A DNA stretch of 5,257 nucleotides, taken from Paludibacteraceae bacterium. Its GTDB lineage: Bacteria > Bacteroidota > Bacteroidia > Bacteroidales > Paludibacteraceae. Numbering within the stretch: the stretch's first letter is position 1; every line of letters starts with the position of its first letter. The DNA is taken from positions 1-5,257 of the forward strand of contig JALNVE010000229.1 in the NCBI GenBank assembly GCA_023227695.1, read 5' to 3'. The notes beneath the pieces were generated by a model. That model did not search any database. It was given only the letters and a program-made list of their open reading frames with translations, and was not told the DNA's origin. Positions 1 to 5,257 of this stretch are shown in pieces. The translations under genes and the position numbers were made by a program.

Positions 1-131
1 ATCGGTCTTCTAATGCAATGGCTGAGTCTTTCAATGCGAAAATCAAACTTTTCAGGGCTAATCTGCGTGGGGTCGTAGATAAGAAGTTCTTCCTATTCCG
101 TATCGCCAATATTTATGCTTTTCTCCACTAA
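1..131 (+). CDS. C-terminal end of a DDE transposase (ISL3/ISAon1-like), 5' part outside the window
   Basis: The first complete codon is at 3 and the frame stays open to a TAA at 129-131, giving about 42 residues. They contain NAMAESFNAKIKLFR, then LRGV, FFLFRIANIYAFLH and the stop. An N-A-x-A-E-S-F-N-x-K-I-K block followed by a short R-rich, F-rich tail is the ending I know from transposases of the ISL3-like DDE type common in Bacteroidota, some annotated as ISAon1. The Glu encoded at 24-26 would be the last acidic residue of the DDE triad, which holds metal for strand transfer; that assignment rests on family knowledge. The rest of the protein lies upstream of the window, so I cannot tell whether the element is complete. 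The family name is less certain than the call of transposase. Confidence 0.8.
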   Translation, partial: RSSNAMAESFNAKIKLFRANLRGVVDKKFFLFRIANIYAFLH

Positions 132-170
132 ATTTCTACTGACCCCCAATCGGTGGTACTTTGTGCCACA
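1..170 (+). mobile_element. Right-hand end of an insertion sequence, outer boundary not resolved
   Basis: The transposase stops at 131, so the right end of its element must lie shortly downstream. A G/C-richer patch at about 140-172 (CTGACCCCCAATCGGTGG and following) stands out from the T-rich DNA after it and could be the terminal inverted repeat. The left end is outside the window, so the repeat cannot be matched, and no target-site duplication can be seen. The end coordinate of 170 is a guess. If right, the element ends roughly 130 bp before grpE, leaving the promoter region of grpE next to or partly made of IS DNA. Confidence 0.4.
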
Positions 171-241
171 CTCTGCCAAAATTTCAACTCTTTCTGGATT
201 TTTTCTGCCATTTTTGTCTCTTTTTATCAATGGCAAACCTT

Positions 242-261
242 TTGCTCTTAAGAAAGAGCAA
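242..261. promoter_or_regulatory. Perfect 8-bp inverted repeat in the grpE upstream region, possible operator or leader hairpin
   Basis: TTGCTCTT (242-249), a 4-base AAGA loop and AAGAGCAA (254-261) form a perfect dyad 40 bp before grpE. Two weak promoter readings overlap it. In one, TTTG at 213-216 is the -33 box and ACCTTTTG at 237-244 a degraded -7 box (20-bp spacer), which puts transcription start inside the dyad. In the other, TTTG at 241-244 and TATTATGA at 264-271 flank it with a 19-bp spacer. Neither matches the Bacteroidota consensus well. The dyad does not match the CIRCE element bound by HrcA (TTAGCACTC-N9-GAGTGCTAA). It could be a repressor site, a 5' mRNA hairpin, or chance. Confidence 0.3.
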
Positions 262-301
262 TTTATTATGATTCTAAAATATAAGAAAAAACATTCTTTT
301 T

Positions 302-889
302 ATGGAAAACAAAGATAAAGAGCAAAAAGCTCAAAGTGCTGAAGAAAAGGATATTATAGGTAAAGATGAGTTTCAAGAACAAGCTGAAGATACTCAATCT
401 CAAGCTGATGATGCACAGACAGAAGAAAAGTCTGATGCTGACAAATTGGCTGAATTAGAAGCTAAATGTCAGACAATGCATGAGGATTATTTGAGATTAT
501 TTGCTGAGTTTGATAATTACAGAAAACGTACTTTAAAGGAGAAATCTGAATTGATCAAGTCGGCTGGTGAGAATATCTTGGTAGACATTCTTCCTTTGGT
601 CGATGACTTTGAACGTGCCAACAAGTCAATGGAAAACTCTGATTCTGTTAAAGGAATTAGGGAGGGTGTGAATCTTATATACAATAAGTTGATGAATTTC
701 TTATCTTCTAAAGGTGTGAAAGCAATCGAGACAGAAGGCATGGATTTCGATACAGAATATCATGAGGCTATTACTACCATCCCAGCTCCAAAATCTGAGT
801 TGAAGGGTAAGATTGTTGATTGTACTCAGAAGGGTTACATGTTGAACGACAAGGTGATCCGTTTTTCAAAAGTTGTTATTGGCGAATAA
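302..889 (+). CDS. grpE: GrpE, nucleotide exchange factor for DnaK
   Basis: GrpE is the cytoplasmic partner of the Hsp70 chaperone DnaK. It opens the DnaK nucleotide-binding domain so that ADP leaves and bound client protein is released. The 195-residue product has the family layout: an acidic, Gln/Glu-rich, probably disordered N-terminus (1-45), a long helix for dimerisation (about 46-100) containing LFAEFDNYRKR, and a C-terminal beta domain from about 145 with DFDTEYHEAITTIP (148-161) and IVDCTQKGYMLNDKVIRFSKVVI (171-193), which covers the GrpE signature. The length is normal. The ATG at 302 lies after an A-rich stretch with no Shine-Dalgarno, as is usual in Bacteroidota. dnaJ follows after 113 bp and probably shares the transcript, since I see no terminator in the gap. 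The gene is visibly richer in A and T than the helicase downstream. Confidence 0.97.
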   Translation: MENKDKEQKAQSAEEKDIIGKDEFQEQAEDTQSQADDAQTEEKSDADKLAELEAKCQTMHEDYLRLFAEFDNYRKRTLKEKSELIKSAGENILVDILPLVDDFERANKSMENSDSVKGIREGVNLIYNKLMNFLSSKGVKAIETEGMDFDTEYHEAITTIPAPKSELKGKIVDCTQKGYMLNDKVIRFSKVVIGE

Positions 890-895
890 TTCCGA

Positions 896-987
896 TCCGA
901 AAGGAAACTTATTTATAGGAAAATTTATTCAAAATGCCGTTGAGGCTTTTGAACAAAATCTCAAGATTGGCCGAAAGGCTGCAATTT
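896..987 (+). promoter_or_regulatory. Structured grpE-dnaJ spacer with predicted RNA hairpins before the dnaJ start
   Basis: Three short stem-loops can be drawn on the RNA. The first is small: TCC-GAAA-GGA at 896-905. The second pairs TTGAGG (940-945) with TCTCAA (959-964, one G-U), then after a C-A mismatch TTT (947-949) with AAA (955-957). The third is the best: 964-969 with 982-987 and GCC (970-972) with GGC (977-979), closing a GAAA loop of the GNRA type, with a 2-base bulge at 980-981. It ends 12-15 bases before the two candidate dnaJ start codons. The octamer CCGAAAGG occurs twice in the spacer (897-904 and 971-978). The structures might affect translation of dnaJ or protect or process the mRNA; no function is shown. 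I see no good promoter in the gap. Confidence 0.35.
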
Positions 988-1002
988 GAAAATAAAGAGA
1001 TG

Positions 1003-2172
1003 ATGGAAAAAAGAGATTATTATGAAGTGCTTGGCGTTTCTAAAACGGCAAGTGACGATGAAATAAAGAAGGCATATCGTAAGATGGCCATCAAATTTCA
1101 CCCCGATAAAAATCCAGGTGATAAAGAGGCTGAGGAGAATTTTAAGGAGGCTGCTGAGGCTTACGAGGTGCTTAGTAACGCTGAGAAGCGTAGACGTTAC
1201 GACCAATTCGGTCATGCCGGCGTAAACGGTGGTGCTGGAGCCGGAGGCTTCAGTGGCGGCGGTATGTCTATGGAGGATATCTTCTCTCGTTTCGGCGATA
1301 TCTTTGGAGGCCAGGGTGGCTTCGGCGGTTTCGGGGGATTTGGAGGATTCAGCGGTTTTGGTGGTGGCGGCGGAGGCCAGCGTACTCGCAAGGGTTCTGA
1401 CCTTCGTGTACGTGTGAAGTTGACATTGAAGGAGATTTCTACCGGAGTAGAGAAGAAAATCAAGGTTCGTAAACATGTTGCCTGCAAAAACTGTAACGGT
1501 ACGGGTGCTGAAGGCAATAACTACTCTACTTGTACAACTTGTAACGGTACAGGTACTGTGACTCGTATACAGAATACCATTTTGGGTAGAATGCAGACTC
1601 AGTCCGTTTGTCCTACTTGTGGTGGTGAAGGTAAAATTATCACTAAGAAATGCGCTCATTGCAGTGGTGAAGGTGTGCTTACAGAAGAGGAGATCATCAC
1701 TTTGAAGATTCCTGCTGGTGTAATGGAGGGCATGCAGATTCCTTTAAGAGGAAAAGGTAATGCAGCTCGTCACGGCGGTATCAACGGAGATTTGTACGTT
1801 GTGATAGAAGAGGAGCCACATCCAGAGTTGTTGAGGGATGAAAACGATTTGATCTATAACGCTTTGTTGACTGTTCCTTTGGTTATCAACGGAGGTACCA
1901 TTGAGATCCCTACGGTTGATGGTAAGGCAAAGGTTAAGATCGATCCAGGAACACAACCTGGTAAGGTTTTGCGTTTGAAAGGTAAGGGATTGCCTAGCGT
2001 GAACAATTATGGTAACGGTGACCTTTTGGTTAATATCGGTGTTTACATCCCTGAGAATCCAACGAAAGACGAGCGTAAGATATTCGAGAAACTTCAGGAA
2101 TCTGAAAGCATGAAGCCAACGGAGACTGCAAAGAAGAATTTCTTCGCTAGATTCAAAAGTATGTTCGAATAG
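1003..2172 (+). CDS. dnaJ: DnaJ, Hsp40 co-chaperone
   Basis: DnaJ delivers unfolded protein to DnaK and stimulates its ATPase. With the start at 1003 the protein has 389 residues, the usual length for full type I DnaJ, and begins MEKRDYYEVLG as family members do. In order: J domain (1-68) with the HPD catalytic motif at 33-35; Gly/Phe region (about 68-127), unusually regular at 102-125 with repeated GGF units; four zinc-binding CxxCxGxG motifs at 161, 177, 203 and 217; the client-binding beta domains (about 228-350); and a C-terminal dimerisation helix. An adjacent ATG at 1000 would add one residue. The frame also stays open upstream to an ATG at 934, but the extra residues do not resemble the family and their codons coincide with predicted hairpins, so I did not use it. 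An AG-rich AAAGAG sits just before the start. It is followed by a strong terminator. Confidence 0.96.
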   Translation: MEKRDYYEVLGVSKTASDDEIKKAYRKMAIKFHPDKNPGDKEAEENFKEAAEAYEVLSNAEKRRRYDQFGHAGVNGGAGAGGFSGGGMSMEDIFSRFGDIFGGQGGFGGFGGFGGFSGFGGGGGGQRTRKGSDLRVRVKLTLKEISTGVEKKIKVRKHVACKNCNGTGAEGNNYSTCTTCNGTGTVTRIQNTILGRMQTQSVCPTCGGEGKIITKKCAHCSGEGVLTEEEIITLKIPAGVMEGMQIPLRGKGNAARHGGINGDLYVVIEEEPHPELLRDENDLIYNALLTVPLVINGGTIEIPTVDGKAKVKIDPGTQPGKVLRLKGKGLPSVNNYGNGDLLVNIGVYIPENPTKDERKIFEKLQESESMKPTETAKKNFFARFKSMFE

Positions 2173-2200
2173 TTTCCAAGATTTTAAATTTATATTCTAG

Positions 2201-2239
2201 AACGGACGGCACATTTATTTGTGTCGTCCGTTTTTTTTT
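2201..2239 (+). terminator. Strong intrinsic terminator after dnaJ
   Basis: AACGGACGGCACA (2201-2213) pairs with TGTGTCGTCCGTT (2220-2232) as a 13-bp stem with one G-U pair and a 6-base loop (TTTATT). A run of nine T (2231-2239) follows, partly inside the stem. It lies 28 bp after the dnaJ stop and should end the grpE-dnaJ transcript. The T run also serves as one arm of the next palindrome. Confidence 0.92.
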
Positions 2240-2297
2240 GCCGAAGGCAAAAAACCAATTAGGCCAATTGGTTTAATCGCTTGCTGCCTTTGGCAGC
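2234..2297. repeat. Cluster of three perfect short palindromes between dnaJ and the helicase gene
   Basis: Directly after the terminator come three more dyads. The first is TTTTTTGCC-GAA-GGCAAAAAA (2234-2254, 9-bp arms). The second is AAACCAATT-AGGCC-AATTGGTTT (2252-2274, 9-bp arms), sharing three A with the first. The third is GCTGCC-TTT-GGCAGC (2283-2297, 6-bp arms) followed by CTTTT. The first and third share the form TGCC-nnn-GGCA. On the - strand the second dyad is followed by a run of T and would look like a terminator, so the cluster may stop transcription from either side; the third also looks like a weak + strand terminator. Other readings are a small REP-like extragenic repeat or an untranslated structured RNA. 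Confidence 0.6.
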
Positions 2298-2314
2298 CTT
2301 TTAAGATTTTTTCG

Positions 2315-2345
2315 TGTGTTGTCTCGTATAAACCTTTTATCTTTG
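2315..2345 (+). promoter_or_regulatory. Bacteroidota-type promoter for the helicase gene
   Basis: TATCTTTG at 2338-2345 is an exact match to the TAnnTTTG -7 box used by the Bacteroidota primary sigma factor. TGTG at 2315-2318, a 3-of-4 match to the TTTG -33 box, lies upstream with a 19-bp spacer. Transcription would start near 2350-2352, leaving a leader of about 15 bases before the ATG at 2367. It sits after the palindrome cluster, which supports the helicase being a separate unit from grpE-dnaJ. Confidence 0.7.
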
Positions 2346-2366
2346 CAAGGCATTTAGCATTTTTAT

Positions 2367-4370
2367 ATGATTTCACAGATAGATACGGATAATCCTGAGT
2401 TTCAGAACGCTTTGAATCTCATTGCGCATACAAACCAGTCGGTTTTTCTTACGGGAAAGGCTGGTACGGGTAAATCCACATTTCTGAAGTATATCTGTGA
2501 GAAGGTGAACAAACGTCATATCGTTTTGGCACCGACAGGCGTAGCTGCCATCAATGCAGGTGGCGTTACCATCCACTCTTTCTTCAAGATGCCGTTTCGT
2601 CCGATGATGCCTGACGATCCAGACCTGAGTCTGAAGAACAACCGTATCTTTGAATTCCTTAAATACACAAAGGCGAAAATCAAAATCATAGAGAAGGCAG
2701 AACTGATTATCATCGATGAGATTTCGATGGTGCGTGCCGATATGATTGACTTTATAGACAAGGTGTTACGTGTCTATTCACATAACATGCGTCTCCCTTT
2801 CGGAGGCAAACAGCTTCTGTTTGTGGGCGATTTATACCAGTTGGAACCCGTAGTTCCATCAGACCAGAAGCAGATTTTGTCCCGCTTTTATCCCAATGCA
2901 TATTTTTTCTCGGCTAATGTCTTTCGCGAGACGCAGTTGGTGACGATTGAGCTGCAGAAGGTCTATCGTCAGAACGACGAGCATTTCATCCGAATGCTGG
3001 ACCATATCAGGGTCAACAGCGTTACGACAGCCGATTTGTCGGCCCTCAATCACGAGTGCCGCTTGAATAAGTTCACGGGCGATGAGGACTTCGTTGTCAC
3101 TTTGGCCACCAAGCGCGATACGGTCGATTACATCAACGAGAGCAAGCTGTCGGCATTGCCGGGCGAATCGTTCAGCTATAACGGCGTTATTCAGGGCGAT
3201 TTTCCCGAGAGTGCCTTGCCTACGCAGCGTATCTTGGAGCTGAAGGAGAATGCGCAGGTCCTTTTCGTTAAAAACGACAAGGAAAAACGCTGGTACAATG
3301 GTACAATCGGTATCATTTCGCACATAGACGAGGAGAATCGAATCTATGTGTTGTTGGAAGATGGTAAAGAAAATCTCGTCGAGATGGATAGTTGGGAGAA
3401 TATCCGTTACTATTACGACGAGGCTGAAAACAAGATTAAGGAGGAGGTGCTTGGAACCTTCACGCAATATCCGATTCGTTTGGCTTGGTCTATCACGGTT
3501 CATAAGAGCCAGGGCTTGACCTTCGATAGGGTGATAGTGGACCTTACGGGAGGCGTTTTTGCTGCCGGGCAGACCTATGTGGCGCTGAGCCGCTGTAAGT
3601 CGCTCGAGGGCTTGATGCTGAAACGTCAGATCAGTCAGGCCGATGTTTTTGTGAGTCGTGAGGTGGTCGACTTCTCCAAGAAGTACAACGACAAACTGAT
3701 GATAGACAAAGCCTTGAAAGAGGCGAAGGCCGACATTCTTTATGGTGAGGCTGTGCGCAAATTTAACGAGCGTGATTTCGACGGAATGATAGATGATTTC
3801 TTTCAAGCCATCCATTCCCGATACGATATTGAGAAACCTTTGGCAAAACGCTTTATTCGTCGTAAGTTAGGCGTTATAAATCAGTTAGAAGAAAAAGTCA
3901 AAACTTTGCGTGAGGAAAAAGAGGCGCAACGAAAGAAGTTTGCTGAGATGTCTCACGAGTATTACCTGATGGGTAATGAGTGCATTGTCAAACTGAAGAA
4001 TGCAAAGGCGGCGTTGGCCAATTTTGACAAGGCGATATTCCTTAATCCAAAGAATGTGGATGCCTTGGTGCGCCGAGGTGTCACGCTGTTCGACGAAGGC
4101 GATTTCATGGAGGCAGAGAAGAGTTTGACAGCCGCTGTGAAGCTCAGTCCTACGCTCTTCAAAACGGTCTACAACCGGGGCAAGAACCGCTTGGGCCTGC
4201 AAAACTATGAGGGTGCTCTGACCGATTTGTCGAAGGCCGTCTCTCTCAAACCTGACCATAAGATGGCGCACGAACTGCTAGGCGATGCCTATTCAAAGAT
4301 GGGCGATATGAGCATGGCCATGAAGCATTGGAACATTGCCCATGCTGATAATGAGGAAGAAGAGGAGTGA
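2367..4370 (+). CDS. PIF1/RecD-like superfamily 1 helicase with C-terminal TPR repeats
   Basis: The 667-residue protein is probably an ATP-driven 5'-to-3' DNA helicase acting in the cytoplasm. Helicase motifs appear in order: Walker A GKAGTGKST (30-38), a T-G-A-A-x-N motif as PTGVAAINAGG (56-66), Walker B LIIIDEIS (113-120), GDLYQL (154-159), VYRQNDEHF (199-207), an SH3-like 2B insert (about 290-345), HKSQGLTFDRVIVDL (379-393) and YVALSRCKSL (404-413), the last two giving motifs V/VI with the arginine finger R409. A charged, likely coiled-coil linker (about 500-530) follows, then three to four TPR units: 528-561, 562-595, 596-629 and a partial one at 630-660, ending in a Glu-rich tail. TPRs normally bind proteins, so a partner is likely but unknown. 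Its own promoter precedes it. Substrate (replication forks, G-quadruplexes or recombination intermediates) cannot be told from sequence. No frameshift is seen. Confidence 0.93.
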   Translation: MISQIDTDNPEFQNALNLIAHTNQSVFLTGKAGTGKSTFLKYICEKVNKRHIVLAPTGVAAINAGGVTIHSFFKMPFRPMMPDDPDLSLKNNRIFEFLKYTKAKIKIIEKAELIIIDEISMVRADMIDFIDKVLRVYSHNMRLPFGGKQLLFVGDLYQLEPVVPSDQKQILSRFYPNAYFFSANVFRETQLVTIELQKVYRQNDEHFIRMLDHIRVNSVTTADLSALNHECRLNKFTGDEDFVVTLATKRDTVDYINESKLSALPGESFSYNGVIQGDFPESALPTQRILELKENAQVLFVKNDKEKRWYNGTIGIISHIDEENRIYVLLEDGKENLVEMDSWENIRYYYDEAENKIKEEVLGTFTQYPIRLAWSITVHKSQGLTFDRVIVDLTGGVFAAGQTYVALSRCKSLEGLMLKRQISQADVFVSREVVDFSKKYNDKLMIDKALKEAKADILYGEAVRKFNERDFDGMIDDFFQAIHSRYDIEKPLAKRFIRRKLGVINQLEEKVKTLREEKEAQRKKFAEMSHEYYLMGNECIVKLKNAKAALANFDKAIFLNPKNVDALVRRGVTLFDEGDFMEAEKSLTAAVKLSPTLFKTVYNRGKNRLGLQNYEGALTDLSKAVSLKPDHKMAHELLGDAYSKMGDMSMAMKHWNIAHADNEEEEE

Positions 4371-4405
4371 TAGGCGTTCTTTTCTCGTTGATCGTCTATG
4401 ACAAT

Positions 4406-4415
4406 ATAACGTTAT
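4406..4415. promoter_or_regulatory. 10-bp palindrome in the helicase-HAD intergenic gap
   Basis: ATAACGTTAT is a perfect palindrome 58 bp before the HAD start. The 103-bp gap holds no intrinsic terminator that I can see. TTTG at 4434-4437 could be a -33 box, but the DNA 19 bp further on (A-rich, after TATAAA at 4454) is a poor -7 box. TAGATTTA at 4464-4471 resembles the -7 box but would place the start of transcription inside the gene. Promoter and operator roles are both unproven. Confidence 0.15.
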
Positions 4416-4473
4416 TGATATGCCCCTAAATAATTTGTGTTAATTGTATCAGCTATAAAAAAATAGATTTAAA

Positions 4474-5151
4474 ATGACAAAATATACAACGCTAATTTTT
4501 GATTTGGACGGAACCCTGATGAATTCGTTGGACGATCTTTTTTATGCTACGAATTATGCTTTAAATGAACATGGAATGCCTATTCGCACAAAAGAGGAGG
4601 TTTGTCAGTTTGTCGGAAATGGCGTTAGAAAGCTGATAGAGAGGGCTGTACCTCAAGACTCTACGAAGCAGACGGTTGATGAGGTTTTGACCACCTTCAA
4701 AGAATATTATTCGGCTCATTGTAAGGATCATACGGGTCCATATTTGGGTATTTGCGACCTTTTGGCAGAGCTCTCTACGGCCAACTATAAGATGGCGATT
4801 GTCTCCAACAAACCCGATTGTGATGTAAAGAAGTTGAACGAGGAGTATTTTTCAAAATACATATCCGTTGCCTTGGGCGAAAACGAGGCAGCCGGCATCT
4901 CCAAAAAACCGGCACCCGACATGGTGGTAGAGGCCATGCGTCTTCTCCAGAGCGAAAAGCAGGAGTGCGTTTATGTGGGCGATTCGGACGTGGATTTGGC
5001 CACAGCTCGTAATTCTTGCTTGAGGTGTATCTCCGTAGCTTGGGGCTTCAGGTCTGTCGCCTTTCTGAAGGAACATAATGCGGAATTTATTGTGAATGAA
5101 CCTGCTGAAATTAAAAAATTGGTAGAGGATGATCTAAATGTCACGTCCTGA
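4474..5151 (+). CDS. HAD-superfamily phosphatase, phosphoglycolate phosphatase (Gph)-like
   Basis: This 225-residue cytoplasmic enzyme should hydrolyse a small phosphate ester through an aspartyl-phosphate and Mg2+. Motif I is FDLDGTL (9-15), with D10 as nucleophile and D12 as acid/base. Motif II is IVSNK (S111), motif III the lysine in KKPAPDM (K144 or K145), and motif IV YVGDSDVD (167-174) with D170 and D174 for Mg2+. Residues 16-90 form the helical cap between motifs I and II, of the alpha-helical C1 type. Length and the motif IV wording fit the Gph/PGP-like branch, which clears 2-phosphoglycolate. Substrates in this branch vary (pyrophosphate, beta-phosphoglucomutase-like and others), so I give no gene symbol. 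The ATG at 4474 follows an A-rich leader. The TGA stop at 5149-5151 lies at, or even within, the end of the next insertion sequence, but the C-terminus has normal length. Confidence 0.88.
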   Translation: MTKYTTLIFDLDGTLMNSLDDLFYATNYALNEHGMPIRTKEEVCQFVGNGVRKLIERAVPQDSTKQTVDEVLTTFKEYYSAHCKDHTGPYLGICDLLAELSTANYKMAIVSNKPDCDVKKLNEEYFSKYISVALGENEAAGISKKPAPDMVVEAMRLLQSEKQECVYVGDSDVDLATARNSCLRCISVAWGFRSVAFLKEHNAEFIVNEPAEIKKLVEDDLNVTS

Positions 5152-5257
5152 AATAGCGTTACAACAAAAAAGTAACGAATATGAAAGGAAAAGAAAGACA
5201 GTACGTTAGACGTTCACAAAAAGACTACCCGATGAGCTTTAAGCTTGCGGTAGTAAG
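5149..5257 (+). mobile_element. Left end of an IS3-family insertion sequence, running off the window
   Basis: An IS3-type orfA begins at 5181, so the left end of the element must lie in the short stretch after the HAD gene. IS3 family ends usually begin with TG, and the TG at 5149-5150 (TGAAATAGCG) would leave 32 bp before orfA, a usual leader length. Inside this leader CGTTAC (5157-5162) and GTAACG (5172-5177) form a 6-bp inverted repeat around an A-rich 9-base loop. The boundary is inferred; the other end and any target duplication lie outside the window. Confidence 0.55.
5181..5257 (+). CDS. IS3-family transposase OrfA, N-terminal fragment (3' part outside the window)
   Basis: Twenty-five codons from the ATG at 5181 read MKGKERQYVRRSQKDYP followed by MSFKLAVV. 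A basic start followed by RRxQxDYxxSFKLxVV is how the helix-turn-helix OrfA proteins of Bacteroidota IS3 elements begin; the domain binds the terminal repeats. In this family a downstream orfB normally carries the DDE catalytic core and is expressed by a -1 frameshift, but neither can be seen here. The leader contains GAAAGGAAAAG only inside the gene, so no Shine-Dalgarno is apparent. Confidence 0.8.
   Translation, partial: MKGKERQYVRRSQKDYPMSFKLAVV

Noticed and set aside
242..261. Dyad considered as a CIRCE/HrcA operator
   Set aside because: Neither the arm sequence nor the 4-base spacing matches TTAGCACTC-N9-GAGTGCTAA.
115..318. 67-codon + strand open frame spanning the IS end and the grpE start
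   Set aside because: It begins inside the transposase in another frame, crosses the IS end and non-coding T-rich DNA, overlaps grpE and has no recognisable domain.
961..1659. 232-codon open frame on the - strand opposite dnaJ
   Set aside because: It lies wholly antisense to conserved DnaJ domains and its Ser/Thr-rich composition comes from the complementary reading of DnaJ codons; no family is recognisable.
2201..2297. Palindrome cluster considered as a CRISPR array or riboswitch
   Set aside because: There are no equal direct repeats with spacers, and the structures follow a terminator rather than forming a recognised ligand-binding fold.
2859..3815. 318-codon open frame on the - strand opposite the helicase gene
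   Set aside because: It is long, but it mirrors helicase codons across conserved motifs, has no promoter or domain that I recognise, and the + strand gene fully explains the region.
3885..4271. 128-codon - strand frame opposite the TPR region
   Set aside because: It is a mirror of the TPR coding sequence with no independent support.
4464..4471. TAGATTTA considered as the -7 box of the HAD gene
   Set aside because: It lies 3 bp before the ATG, so transcription would begin inside the coding sequence.
1..5257. The whole segment considered as a composite transposon or defence island
   Set aside because: The two flanking elements are of different families and the cargo is core chaperone, helicase and phosphatase genes, with no defence or toxin-antitoxin genes seen.

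Overview
The window looks like chromosomal DNA from a member of the Bacteroidota, most likely Bacteroidales and possibly a Prevotella or Bacteroides relative. The reasons are A/T-rich intergenic DNA, start codons with no clear Shine-Dalgarno sequence, a promoter matching the Bacteroidota TAnnTTTG type of -7 box (2338-2345), and protein families whose sequences read as Bacteroidota versions. The genus is inferred from general impression only.

Layout, all genes on the + strand. Positions 1-131 hold the last ~42 codons of a DDE transposase, so the window opens inside the end of an insertion sequence. About 170 bp of non-coding DNA follows, containing a perfect 8-bp inverted repeat (242-261). Next comes a heat-shock pair, grpE (302-889) and dnaJ (preferred start 1003, end 2172), whose gap holds predicted RNA hairpins. 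dnaJ is followed by a strong intrinsic terminator (2201-2239) and then three more perfect short palindromes packed into about 65 bp (2234-2297). A recognisable Bacteroidota promoter precedes a 667-codon gene (2367-4370) for a PIF1/RecD-like superfamily 1 helicase with C-terminal TPR repeats. After a 103-bp gap lies a HAD-family phosphatase of the phosphoglycolate phosphatase type (4474-5151). The window ends in the first 25 codons of an IS3-type OrfA (5181 onward), a second and unrelated insertion sequence.

How the parts fit together: GrpE (nucleotide exchange) and DnaJ (J-domain co-chaperone) are the two partners of DnaK, and dnaK itself is not in the window. They probably share one transcript that ends at the terminator after dnaJ. 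The helicase has its own promoter and is probably a separate unit. The HAD gene may be read from its own weak promoter or by read-through, since I see no terminator after the helicase. The four housekeeping genes are intact and form an island between two different insertion sequences.

I did not find a clear new system. The points most worth a second look are the palindrome cluster after dnaJ, the structured grpE-dnaJ spacer, the helicase-TPR fusion, and the IS junctions that touch the grpE promoter region and the HAD stop codon.
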